This document shows positions 1 to 15,288 of a stretch of DNA of 16,182 nt, one piece after another. Position 1 is the first letter of the stretch, and each line of letters opens with the position of its first letter. The DNA comes from an uncultured Acidobacteriota bacterium. Its GTDB lineage: Bacteria; Acidobacteriota; Blastocatellia; RBC074. The translations under genes were made by a program, and so were the position numbers. Below the pieces are notes generated by a model. That model did not search any database. It was not told where the DNA came from and worked only from the letters and a program-made list of their open reading frames with translations. Where the stretch lies: contig CALBSU010000660.1 in the NCBI GenBank assembly GCA_937967285.1, forward strand, positions 1 through 16,182, written 5' to 3'.

Positions 1-991
<991 letters not shown>

Positions 992-995
<4 letters not shown>

Positions 996-1050
996 TGGTC
1001 ATCCTCTTGCATGGAGTACCGCATAGAGTATCGCATGGAATATTCCATGC

Positions 1051-1054
<4 letters not shown>
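992..1054 (-). CDS. 20-codon micro-ORF bridging symporter and MFS genes (tetrapeptide repeat)
   Basis: A short open frame, ATG at 1054-1052 to TGA at 994-992, encoding [20 protein letters not shown]. Its ATG overlaps the TGA of the upstream symporter gene (ATGA), and its TGA overlaps the ATG of the downstream MFS gene (ATGA), so it exactly fills the intergenic gap. The repeat is a 12-bp tandem unit, equal to four codons (Met-x-Tyr-Ser). No ribosome binding site of its own is visible, so translation would depend on re-initiation after the symporter stop. It may be a coupling leader rather than a functional peptide, or chance: 63 nt is short and the open frame follows partly from the 12-bp repeat. 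Confidence 0.3.
1010..1045. repeat. 12-bp tandem repeat, three units
   Basis: Three head-to-tail 12-bp units at 1010-1021, 1022-1033 and 1034-1045 (CATGGAGTACCG, CATAGAGTATCG, CATGGAATATTC), followed by a CATG remnant. Units 1 and 2 match at 10 of 12 positions; unit 3 matches each of the others at 8 of 12. The array lies between the symporter stop and the MFS ribosome binding site and encodes the tetrapeptide repeat of the micro-ORF on the minus strand. Confidence 0.7.
1033..1050. promoter_or_regulatory. 18-bp perfect palindrome next to the symporter stop codon
   Basis: GCATGGAATATTCCATGC is a perfect 18-bp palindrome ending one base before the TGA of the symporter gene (1053-1051). It could bind a dimeric regulator or form a small hairpin in the transcript between the two transporter genes. 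It is not a typical terminator because no U-tract follows. It overlaps the third unit of the 12-bp tandem repeat, so it may be a by-product of repeat degeneration. Confidence 0.4.
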
Positions 1055-2654
<1,600 letters not shown>

Positions 2655-2658
<4 letters not shown>

Positions 2659-2888
2659 TGTCTCCCGGCCTCCTCCTCCGGATGCTCGGCGAGATCTTCA
2701 AGATGCCCCGGCCAGGCCCACCTCACCAGACACCACATCAGCGCCGAAACAGCGATTGTGTAAAGCGCATGATAGGCCATCCCGATCGGCAGGAATCCGA
2801 CGAACGGCTCAGCCGTCCGCCAGAACCAGACGTCCTGATGGAGCAGATACAGCGCTGCCACGGCGAGGATAAAAATCAGTCTCTTCAT
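2655..2888 (-). CDS. DUF3311-like small membrane protein
   Basis: A 77-residue protein starting [19 protein letters not shown]. It has two predicted membrane helices (about residues 4-20 and 38-56) joined by a short loop with [20 protein letters not shown], and a charged, Glu-rich tail. The [17 protein letters not shown] pattern and the position directly before a sodium:solute symporter match DUF3311-type proteins, thought to assist or form part of the symporter; this role is inference. The ATG at 2888 is chosen over the in-frame TTG three codons upstream because a GGAA stretch lies about 9 nt before it. Translation is probably coupled to the symporter through the TTGA overlap. It is the first gene of the operon. 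Confidence 0.8.
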
Positions 2889-2897
2889 GGATTGCAA

Positions 2898-2911
2898 TTC
2901 CGCGCGCGGAA
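2898..2911. promoter_or_regulatory. 14-bp palindrome covering the presumed RBS of the transport operon
   Basis: TTCCGCGCGCGGAA is a perfect 14-bp palindrome 9 nt upstream of the ATG at 2888. On the minus strand its 3' arm is the only Shine-Dalgarno-like GGAA. In RNA it can form a 5-bp stem with a CGCG loop that would hide this site; as DNA it could be an operator. Function is inferred. Confidence 0.4.
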
Positions 2912-2936
2912 AAACGGATTGTTTATTCAGAAATTA

Positions 2937-2988
2937 GGCATTTAGCCTGAATTGAACTCCTCAGAGTTCGTACCAGGGACTAAATGCC
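2937..2988. repeat. Composite hairpin in the leader of the transport operon
   Basis: Nested inverted repeats. Outer arms GGCATTTAG (2937-2945) and CTAAATGCC (2980-2988) are perfect 9-bp matches. Inside them CCTG (2946-2949) pairs with CAGG (2974-2977), and inside that GAACTC (2954-2959) pairs with GAGTTC (2964-2969) around a CTCA tetraloop. The total is 19 base pairs in three co-axial segments. It lies 49 bp upstream of the DUF3311-like start and 162 bp past the end of the pentapeptide gene, so it could be a leader structure of one transcript or a trailing structure of the other. No U-tract follows on either strand. Confidence 0.5.
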
Positions 2989-3150
2989 GGGATGATTCGT
3001 TCGTCTTGAAGCTGAACTCTACCACGTTCACCGGCCTGAATGCCAATTCATCGAAGGTATAACCGATGATCGAGATACGCCATGACCTTCAAAAGCCTGG
3101 ATTTCAGCCGGAGGTTGAGCTGAGCCGGCGTTATCTTTTTTCGTCCGCGC
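2989..3150. other. Remainder of the 262-bp gap before the pentapeptide gene
   Basis: Together with 2889-2988 this is the space between the pentapeptide stop (3151) and the transport operon. Apart from the two palindromic elements listed separately I see no gene or RNA. Several T-runs lie at 3135-3141 and 3166-3171, but I could not pair a GC-rich stem with them as a clear terminator. Confidence 0.5.
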
Positions 3151-4803
3151 CTAAAGAGGCGAAAGTTTTTTCGTGATGGAAATTGTTTCCGGTTGCCGGC
3201 TTTTCATCATTTTCAACTCATTAATTTTCTCGGTTGCGCGGTCGATGATGTATTTCTGCAGGTTGTCCTCATCCAGCAGTTCTTCTTTCGACCTGTATTC
3301 GAGAGTCGGCAACACCCAGTGAAAAGATTTCTGCAGGTCGACCATCATCGCAAAGGGGCGAGGATCGACGCTGACGTCGATGATCGGGAGATACGGGATT
3401 TTGAACTGCTTGACGGTAGCCTCGAGCTCGAGCGGAGTCGATTTGGGATTTGTGACATCGGCTATCACAAACATGCTCATTCCCGCCAGCGTTTGAATCG
3501 TCTCGGTGTAATCCTTATCCGCGGGACGTTCGAAGTCGAAGACAATGGGAAGCAGGTTGAAATCGCGCAACTTCTCACGCAGCCCGTCGAGCACCTCTTT
3601 GCGCTGAGGATCGGCAAACCTCCCCAGAATGAGCACACCTTTGGACGTGATGCTGTCGATCACATCGCGGATTTTGGAATTGTTAAGGATCAGGTATATG
3701 AACTGAGCGACTTCGAGGTTGTCTACGGTGATTACCGGGGCCTCAGGTTTTGAGATTATGAGGTCTTTTTGAGCGGTGTTCTCCAGACTCAAATCCCAGG
3801 CGGAGATGCCGTAAATCTTGCATCCTGTCAGATCGGCGCCATTGAGGTGGGTGTTGATCAGCAGGGCCCCTCTCAGGTTGGCGCCTCTCAGAACGGCATC
3901 GTCCAGGCGGGCCGCTTGAAGGTCGGCCCATCTCAGATTGGCCCCGCTCAGATCAGCACCCCACATGGAAGCCTCTGCCAGTTTGGCCCATTGCAGGTCG
4001 GCGCCGCTCAGATTCGCGCCAAACAATGTGGCCTGTCCGAGTTCGGCCTTGGGCATGAAGGCCCCGCTCAGATTGGCGCTTCTCAGCCTGGCCATTTGCA
4101 GGTTGGTATGCATCAGGTTGGCCCCGCTCAGATCGGCGAGGCTCAGATCGGCTTGAAATAGATGGGCAAACCGCAGGTCGGCCCGGCTCAGGTTGACTCC
4201 GCACAGCTGAGCATCGCTCAGGTCTGCCTGTTTCAGGATTGCTCCGCTCAGGTCGGCCCCGATCAGGTCCGGCCTGACATCAGGATTCTCCTCCCGCCAT
4301 CTGTTCCAGGCTTCGACTCCCTGTTTCAGGATTGCCAGATGCTCTTCGTTCGGAATGTTGGCTCGGCTCAGGTCGGTCTCGTTCAGATCGGCCCCGAACA
4401 GATCTGCCCCGATCAGGTTTGCCCGGCTCATGTCGGCGCCGCTCAGGTTGGCCTTGAACAGAAAGGCCCAGGTCATTTTGGCGCCGAGCAGGGATGCCCC
4501 GCTCAGGCTGGCATCGCTCAGGTCGGCCTCGCTCAGGTCAGCCTTGCTCAGATTGGCCCCGCTCAGGTTGGCCTTGCTCATGCTGGCCCGGCTCAGGTTG
4601 GCCTCGCTCAGATCTGCCTCGCTCAGGTCCACTTCTCTCAAGTCGGCTGCGAGCAGGTCGGTCCCGGTCCACTTGAAGCCCAGATCGGCTCCGCTCAGGT
4701 CGGCTCCGCTCAGGTCCGGCCGGGCGCCAGGGTTCTCCTCCCGCCATCTGTTCCAGACTTCGATTCCCTGCTTCAGTATCGCCAGATGCTCATCGTTCGC
4801 CAT
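3151..4803 (-). CDS. Pentapeptide-repeat protein with C-terminal alpha/beta domain
   Basis: A 550-residue protein. Layout: a helical cap at about 3-28 (EHLAILKQGIEVWNRWREEN); pentapeptide repeats A(D/N)LSx at about 30-150, which fold as a right-handed quadrilateral beta-helix; a second near-identical cap at 152-177; a second repeat block at 179-330; a linker; then an alpha/beta domain at about 360-535. The last domain alternates predicted strands (GVLILGRF 389-396, LPIVFDF 418-424, MFVIADVT 444-451, IPYLPIID 469-476) with helices. It has an acidic STPLELEAT segment (Glu459, Glu461) after strand 3 that recalls the catalytic-Glu helix of TIR/nucleoside-deoxyribosyltransferase-like folds; this is inference. 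No signal peptide or membrane segment, so probably cytosolic. ATG 4803 is chosen over an upstream in-frame start because AGGAGG lies 7 nt before it and homology-like content begins here. Monocistronic, diverging from the TonB operon. Confidence 0.9.
   Translation of the reverse strand: MANDEHLAILKQGIEVWNRWREENPGARPDLSGADLSGADLGFKWTGTDLLAADLREVDLSEADLSEANLSRASMSKANLSGANLSKADLSEADLSDASLSGASLLGAKMTWAFLFKANLSGADMSRANLIGADLFGADLNETDLSRANIPNEEHLAILKQGVEAWNRWREENPDVRPDLIGADLSGAILKQADLSDAQLCGVNLSRADLRFAHLFQADLSLADLSGANLMHTNLQMARLRSANLSGAFMPKAELGQATLFGANLSGADLQWAKLAEASMWGADLSGANLRWADLQAARLDDAVLRGANLRGALLINTHLNGADLTGCKIYGISAWDLSLENTAQKDLIISKPEAPVITVDNLEVAQFIYLILNNSKIRDVIDSITSKGVLILGRFADPQRKEVLDGLREKLRDFNLLPIVFDFERPADKDYTETIQTLAGMSMFVIADVTNPKSTPLELEATVKQFKIPYLPIIDVSVDPRPFAMMVDLQKSFHWVLPTLEYRSKEELLDEDNLQKYIIDRATEKINELKMMKSRQPETISITKKLSPL
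4240..4350 (-). repeat. Second copy of cap plus first pentapeptides (internal duplication)
   Basis: Encodes residues 152-188 of the pentapeptide protein. It matches residues 3-39 (bases 4687-4797) at almost every position, including an identical 22-bp run beginning CTCCTCCCGCC. The two copies are 447 bp (149 codons) apart in the same orientation. Conservation at the DNA level as well as the protein level suggests a fairly recent in-frame duplication, or ongoing gene conversion. Confidence 0.8.
4687..4797 (-). repeat. First copy of cap plus first pentapeptides (internal duplication)
   Basis: Encodes residues 3-39 of the pentapeptide protein; partner of the copy at 4240-4350. Confidence 0.8.
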
Positions 4804-4840
4804 GCCTGCGCCTCCTGCGGATCGGTGATAACGGAATTCT

Positions 4841-4861
4841 CTCCCGAGAATGTGCCGGGAG
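4841..4861. promoter_or_regulatory. Hairpin in the pentapeptide gene leader
   Basis: CTCCCG (4841-4846) and CGGGAG (4856-4861) form a perfect 6-bp stem with a 9-nt loop, 37 bp upstream of the pentapeptide ATG on its transcript side. It has no U-tract. It may be an operator or a leader stem-loop; with only six pairs it could also be chance. Confidence 0.25.
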
Positions 4862-4946
4862 TAAAGATGCGGGATCATCGCCAACCGCGCAACAGATTGA
4901 ACCAATCGCACGATCCTGACGTTCTATCACACAGGGTGAGCTGAAA

Positions 4947-4975
4947 TTGCAACCTGACCGGGCGATTGCTAAAAT
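4947..4975 (+). promoter_or_regulatory. Sigma70-like promoter of the TonB receptor operon
   Basis: A -35-like TTGCAA (4947-4952), a 17-bp spacer and an extended -10 TGC-TAAAAT (hexamer 4970-4975) point toward the receptor gene. Transcription would begin near 4982 and give a leader of about 150 nt before the ATG at 5134. It is the best promoter-like match I found in the 330-bp divergent gap 4804-5133. Confidence 0.5.
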
Positions 4976-4983
4976 ACGGTTTA

Positions 4984-5097
4984 CCTGTCTTGAGAAGACC
5001 TGATCCGGATACACGACAGGAATTCAACTCGCGCTCGCACTGACTCGAATCCGAGGACAGAGACATCACACTGAGCGCTGAGTGTTGAATTCCTCGG
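4984..5097 (+). promoter_or_regulatory. Structured 5' leader with competing stem-loops
   Basis: Three perfect inverted-repeat pairs lie between the predicted promoter and the receptor gene: CCTGTC (4984-4989) with GACAGG (5015-5020); AGGAATTCAAC (5018-5028) with GTTGAATTCCT (5084-5094); CCGAGGA (5051-5057) with TCCTCGG (5091-5097). The second and third share bases 5091-5094, and the first and second share 5018-5020, so they exclude one another. A 16-bp near-palindrome (5069-5084) lies inside. This is how attenuators and riboswitch-like leaders are built, but I recognise no known RNA family. Confidence 0.4.
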
Positions 5098-5133
5098 ACA
5101 CCATATTCAAGCCAACGGAAAAGCGGAACATCG

Positions 5134-8259
<3,126 letters not shown>

Positions 8260-8261
8260 CG

Positions 8262-9047
8262 ATGACTGCCGCTCTGATCGGAATACCATACGACGAGGAT
8301 TCGTCATTCCTGCGCGGAGCAGCCGAGGCGCCTCCGCTGATCCGGCAGGCGCTCTTTTCGGAAGCGTCAAACCTGTGCAGCGAGAGCGGTACGGACTTCT
8401 CCCTGACGCCGCTGCCGGACGCGGGCGATCTCGAAACGCTCCCGGGCGAATCGATGCGCGTGCGGATCACTTCGCGGATCGCAGGAATGCTCGATGAGGG
8501 ACTCAGTCCGCTCTCGCTCGGCGGGGACCATTCGATCACGTATCCGATCCTCCGCGCATTCGCCGGACGGTATCCGGAACTGACGATCCTGCACATCGAC
8601 GCTCATGGCGACATCTACGACGAATTCGAAGGCAACCGGTTCTCTCACGCCTGTCCGTTCGCGCGGATCATGGAGGAGGGTCTGGCGAGCCGGCTGATCC
8701 AGATCGGCATCAGGACGCTCAACGGGCATCAGCGCGATCAGATCCGCAGATTCGGAGTCGAGACGATCGAGATGAAGGACTGGCGCGACGGTCGCATTCC
8801 TGAGATCAGCACCCCGGTCTATCTCTCATTCGATATCGACGGGCTGGACCCGGCATTCGCGCCCGGCGTTTCGCATCCCGAGCCGGGCGGGCTGACGACC
8901 CGGCAGGCGATCGACCTGATCCACGCGATCCGCATGCCTGTTGTGGGCGCGGACATTGTCGAATTCAACCCGCGCCGCGACATCAATGGATTGACGGCCG
9001 CACTGTGCGCAAGGCTCCTCAAGGAGATCGCAGCTAAAATGTCATGA
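8262..9047 (+). CDS. Agmatinase/arginase-family ureohydrolase
   Basis: A 261-residue cytosolic, probably di-manganese enzyme that hydrolyses a guanidino group, releasing urea. All metal-binding motifs are present: GGDHS with His90; DAHGD with Asp113, His115, Asp117; FDIDGLDP with Asp191 and Asp193; and VEFNP with Glu233. The segment DIYDEFEGNRFSHACPFARI (residues 117-136) is close to what agmatinase-type members carry, but agmatine, arginine, formiminoglutamate or another guanidino compound cannot be told apart here. It is about 40 residues shorter than many agmatinases at the N-terminus. The ATG at 8262 lies 2 bp after the receptor stop, with no clear ribosome binding site, so coupled translation is likely. 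Its stop overlaps the next start (ATGA, 9044-9047). Confidence 0.9.
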   Translation: MTAALIGIPYDEDSSFLRGAAEAPPLIRQALFSEASNLCSESGTDFSLTPLPDAGDLETLPGESMRVRITSRIAGMLDEGLSPLSLGGDHSITYPILRAFAGRYPELTILHIDAHGDIYDEFEGNRFSHACPFARIMEEGLASRLIQIGIRTLNGHQRDQIRRFGVETIEMKDWRDGRIPEISTPVYLSFDIDGLDPAFAPGVSHPEPGGLTTRQAIDLIHAIRMPVVGADIVEFNPRRDINGLTAALCARLLKEIAAKMS

Positions 9048-9859
9048 AGGACATCTACGCCGAACTTCACGACGAACTGATCGAGCTGCTCGACGGTCTG
9101 ACTCTCGATGACTGGGATCGACCGACGGCGGCCGGAAGCTGGCTGGTCAGGGACATCGCTGCGCACCTGCTCGACAGCGACATCCGGCGGCTCTCGTTTC
9201 AGCGCGACCGGCTGCCGCTGCTGCCGCCCGACAGGCCGATCGAAAGCTACGAAGATCTGGTCGGATTCCTCGATCAGTTGAATGCCGACTGGGTGAAGGC
9301 GGCACGGCGAATGAGTCCTCGCGTCCTGGCCGATCTTCACAGAATCACCGGCAGGCAGGTCTGCGAGCTCTTCAGGTCGCTCGATCCGGACGGAGAAGCG
9401 TTCTTCCCCGTCGCATGGGCGGGTGAGGAAAAGTCTCTCAACCGGTTCGACATCGCTCGCGAGTACACGGAGAAGTGGCACCACCAGCAGCAGATACGCG
9501 ATGCCGTCGGCAGGGCTCCGCTGACGGCCCGCAAGTGGCTCCATCCGGTAATTGCCACATTCCTTCGCGGTCTGCCGCACGCATACAGAAACGCTGCGGC
9601 AGAAGACGGAACATCGATCACATTCGAGATCACGGGCGAGGCCGGCGGCACATGGACTCTGCGGCGTGAAACTGAACGATGGCAACTGATCGAAGGCGGG
9701 GATGCGGCAGCCGCCTGCCGAATCATCACCGATCAGGACACGGCCTGGCGCATGCTGACCAAAGGCCTGACCAGAGAGCAGGCCGCAAATCGAACGACCA
9801 TCACCGGCAAACGGCAACTCGGCGAGCCGTTCCTCGAAATGCTCGCCATCATGGGCTGA
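9044..9859 (+). CDS. Maleylpyruvate-isomerase N-terminal/DinB-fold protein
   Basis: A 271-residue protein. The first ~150 residues look like the four-helix, metal-binding DinB/MDMPI_N fold: DDWDRPTAAGSWLVRDIAAHL with candidate ligand His41, and EYTEKWHHQQQIRDAVG with Glu143 and His146/147. The C-terminal ~90 residues (ITFEITGEAGGTWTLRRE, then a tail rich in ITDQDTAWRMLTKG) resemble the SCP-2-like domain that often follows it. Characterised relatives are thiol-dependent transferases or isomerases using mycothiol, but that thiol is not expected in this kind of organism, so the reaction here is open. It is translationally coupled to the ureohydrolase by a 4-bp overlap. A second DinB-family gene sits at the end of the same operon. 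Confidence 0.8.
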   Translation: MKDIYAELHDELIELLDGLTLDDWDRPTAAGSWLVRDIAAHLLDSDIRRLSFQRDRLPLLPPDRPIESYEDLVGFLDQLNADWVKAARRMSPRVLADLHRITGRQVCELFRSLDPDGEAFFPVAWAGEEKSLNRFDIAREYTEKWHHQQQIRDAVGRAPLTARKWLHPVIATFLRGLPHAYRNAAAEDGTSITFEITGEAGGTWTLRRETERWQLIEGGDAAAACRIITDQDTAWRMLTKGLTREQAANRTTITGKRQLGEPFLEMLAIMG

Positions 9860-9873
9860 AAGGGGATATATAA

Positions 9874-11313
<1,440 letters not shown>

Positions 11314-11341
11314 TCAATATCCGGAGGAACGGACTGAACAC

Positions 11342-11822
<481 letters not shown>

Positions 11823-11838
11823 GTTCACGGAGAGACTC

Positions 11839-12381
11839 ATGCGATTTCATACTATCGAGGAGATTCTGATCGCAAACGAGCAGGCGGTCGAAAAGTTCGA
11901 GTCGGCGATATCCGGGCTGACCGACGCTCAGACCGCCTACAAACCCGGCGAGGATGAGTGGTCGGTCGGCGAGATCGTCGAGCACGTCGGAATCGTCAGC
12001 AACGGATTTCTTCGAATCACGCACAAACTACTCAAGGGAGCCGAAGGGGAAGGAAGACCGCCAAAGACCGATCTCGATCTGCGCCCCGTATCAATTGACG
12101 ATGACGGGAACGCATTTCCGAAGTTCAAGGCTCCCGAGCAGGTCCTCCCCGGCGGAAACGCGGCGGTGGCGGAAGTGATGGCCGACATGCGACAGACTCT
12201 CGAAGGTTTCCGCGAAGTCCGATCGCGCCTTGAAGCCGTCGATCTGAGCGAACAGTCGTTCCCTCACCCCGCATTCGGCCCGATAAACACATACCAGTGG
12301 ATGATTCTGCTCGGAGAACACACCGACAGGCATCGCAACCAGATCGAGCGCATCAAGGCTTCACCCGGTTTCCCGTCCTGA
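11839..12381 (+). CDS. DinB-family protein
   Basis: A 180-residue cytosolic protein of the DinB/YfiT-like four-helix fold. It shows the family pattern: EDEWSVGEIVEHVGIV with His49, and a later LLGEHTDRHRNQIERI with His161 and His165, giving the three-histidine metal site. DinB-like proteins include thiol S-transferases (bacillithiol, mycothiol) and many of unknown role; nothing here names the substrate. The ATG at 11839 has GGAG 6 nt upstream and replaces a longer open frame that begins inside the preceding gene. It is the last gene of the operon and ends 12 bp before an inverted-repeat element that can act as a terminator. Confidence 0.85.
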   Translation: MRFHTIEEILIANEQAVEKFESAISGLTDAQTAYKPGEDEWSVGEIVEHVGIVSNGFLRITHKLLKGAEGEGRPPKTDLDLRPVSIDDDGNAFPKFKAPEQVLPGGNAAVAEVMADMRQTLEGFREVRSRLEAVDLSEQSFPHPAFGPINTYQWMILLGEHTDRHRNQIERIKASPGFPS

Positions 12382-12392
12382 ATTTAAGTAAC

Positions 12393-12586
<194 letters not shown>

Positions 12587-12587
12587 C

Positions 12588-13970
<1,383 letters not shown>

Positions 13971-14158
13971 CTGTTTCTCCTATTTGCCATCACTCTGACA
14001 GGTAAATTGACACATCGAAATTCCTGAGCGGGAAATGTACGGTCATCGTAAACCAGGATGATCGTGCATGCAAACCGGGCTATTTACAGAGACTGCCCGA
14101 TAGACGAAAATCGTCCGCGGGATTCCTGAAAGAAAATAGTGAATCCGGAAAACACAAG
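13971..14158. other. Divergent promoter gap between PhoX-like gene and rsgA
   Basis: 188 bp that must hold promoters for both genes. A TTGACA (14007-14012) points toward rsgA, but no convincing -10 lies 16-18 bp on. The 8-bp repeat ATTCCTGA occurs twice (near 14020 and 14133), and there is a small TGCATGCA palindrome. I cannot assign any of these to a regulator. Confidence 0.4.
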
Positions 14159-15265
14159 ATGCCGTTACCTGATTTAAATCTGCGGAATGACGACAAACTT
14201 GCGGCCTGGGGATGGGACGACCGCCTTGGGGAACTTTTTTCCCCATACCGCGACGAAGGACTCGAGCCCGGACGAGTCACGCTCGAATACAATCGTTTCT
14301 ACCGGATTCGCACAGCGCAGGGAGAGATCCTGGCGGAGGTCGCCGGTCGCCTCAAGCATGAGGCGAAGGGGCGCGCGGATCTGCCCGCGGTCGGCGACTG
14401 GGTGGCTTTCAAACCCGGCGCGGGATCTGACGGCGCCGTCATTCACGCGATCCTTCCCCGGCGATCTGTCTTCACGCGCAAGGTCAAGGGCGCCAAGACC
14501 GACGAACAGGTCGTCGGAGCCAACATCGACACCGTCTTCCTCGTCTCGTCGCTCAATCAGGACTTCAACCTCCGGCGGCTTGAACGCTACCTTGCGATCG
14601 TCTGGGAGAGCGGCGCTTCTCCCGTCATCGTTCTGACCAAGACCGATCTCTGCCCGGACACGGAAGAGAAGGTCGCGCAGGTCAGAGCCCTCGCGCCGGA
14701 AGTTGCGGTGCATCCCGTCTGTTCGATCAGCGGAGAGGGCTTCGATATGATCCGGCATCACTTTCAACCCGGTAAAACGGTTGCGCTGATCGGGTCTTCG
14801 GGAGTGGGCAAATCCACACTCATCAACCGGCTGCTCGGCGAGGATCGCCAGAAGGTCGAGGTGATTCGCGAATCGGACGATCGAGGACGCCACGCCACGC
14901 GCCATCGCGAACTGATTCTGCTGCCGGACGGCGGCATCGTCATCGACACGCCAGGGATGCGTGAAATCCAGCTCTGGGATGTCACCGAAGGGATCGAGAC
15001 GACATTCGACGATATCGAACAGCTCGCCGCTCACTGCCACTTCTCTAACTGCACCCACCGAACCGAACCGAGGTGCGCTGTCCGCGCCGCCGTCGAGAAA
15101 GGCGATCTCGAGACCGGACGGCTCGAAAACTACTTCAAGCTCCAGCAGGAACTGCAGCACCTCGAAAGACGGCAGGACAACCTGGCGAAGAAGAGAGAAA
15201 AAGAGCGATGGAAGAGGCTCAGCCGAGAGGCTGAAGCGCGCGCTAAATCGAAACGCGGAGAGTAG
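14159..15265 (+). CDS. rsgA: Ribosome small-subunit-dependent GTPase A
   Basis: A 368-residue cytosolic GTPase that acts in late 30S maturation and releases from the ribosome on GTP hydrolysis. Domains: an N-terminal OB-fold (about 35-110, LPAVGDWVAF), then the circularly permuted G domain with motifs in the diagnostic order G4 TKTDL (160-164), SIS G5-like (189-191), G1 GSSGVGKST (212-220), G2 RGRHATRH (242-249), G3 DTPGM (263-267). It ends with a zinc finger (Cys293, Cys298, His300, Cys306) and a long basic, helical tail (330-368, RRQDNLAKKREKERWKRL). The ATG at 14159 has GGAA about 10 nt upstream. The N-terminus is some 30 residues longer than the shortest homologues. A 23-bp gap precedes the next gene, so they may be co-transcribed. 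Confidence 0.96.
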   Translation: MPLPDLNLRNDDKLAAWGWDDRLGELFSPYRDEGLEPGRVTLEYNRFYRIRTAQGEILAEVAGRLKHEAKGRADLPAVGDWVAFKPGAGSDGAVIHAILPRRSVFTRKVKGAKTDEQVVGANIDTVFLVSSLNQDFNLRRLERYLAIVWESGASPVIVLTKTDLCPDTEEKVAQVRALAPEVAVHPVCSISGEGFDMIRHHFQPGKTVALIGSSGVGKSTLINRLLGEDRQKVEVIRESDDRGRHATRHRELILLPDGGIVIDTPGMREIQLWDVTEGIETTFDDIEQLAAHCHFSNCTHRTEPRCAVRAAVEKGDLETGRLENYFKLQQELQHLERRQDNLAKKREKERWKRLSREAEARAKSKRGE

Positions 15266-15288
15266 ACCAGCCGGAAGGGAGTCTGCAA

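Noticed and set aside
2937..2988. Integron attC-like site
   Set aside because: The nested arms have a similar outline, but no GTTRRRY/RYYYAAC core sites or neighbouring cassette genes or integrase are present.
3820..4730. Repeated GCTCAGGTCGGCC-like motif that looks like a repeat array at the DNA level
   Set aside because: Spacing is 15 or 30 bp in register with codons and explained by pentapeptide coding; no unique spacers as in CRISPR.
4804..4911. Upstream extension of the pentapeptide protein by 36 residues
   Set aside because: The extension lacks a ribosome binding site and crosses the leader hairpin, whereas ATG 4803 has AGGAGG 7 nt upstream and starts the repeated cap.
3769..4944. Two plus-strand open frames reading repeats such as AQVGPAQIG
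   Set aside because: These mirror the pentapeptide repeats of the minus-strand gene; the periodicity comes from that gene.
8819..9817. 332-codon minus-strand open frame opposite the ureohydrolase and MDMPI-like genes
   Set aside because: Spans two genes that are firmly assigned on the other strand; composition typical of a mirror frame.
14007..14012. TTGACA as a -35 box for rsgA
   Set aside because: No acceptable -10 at 16-18 bp downstream; left unassigned.
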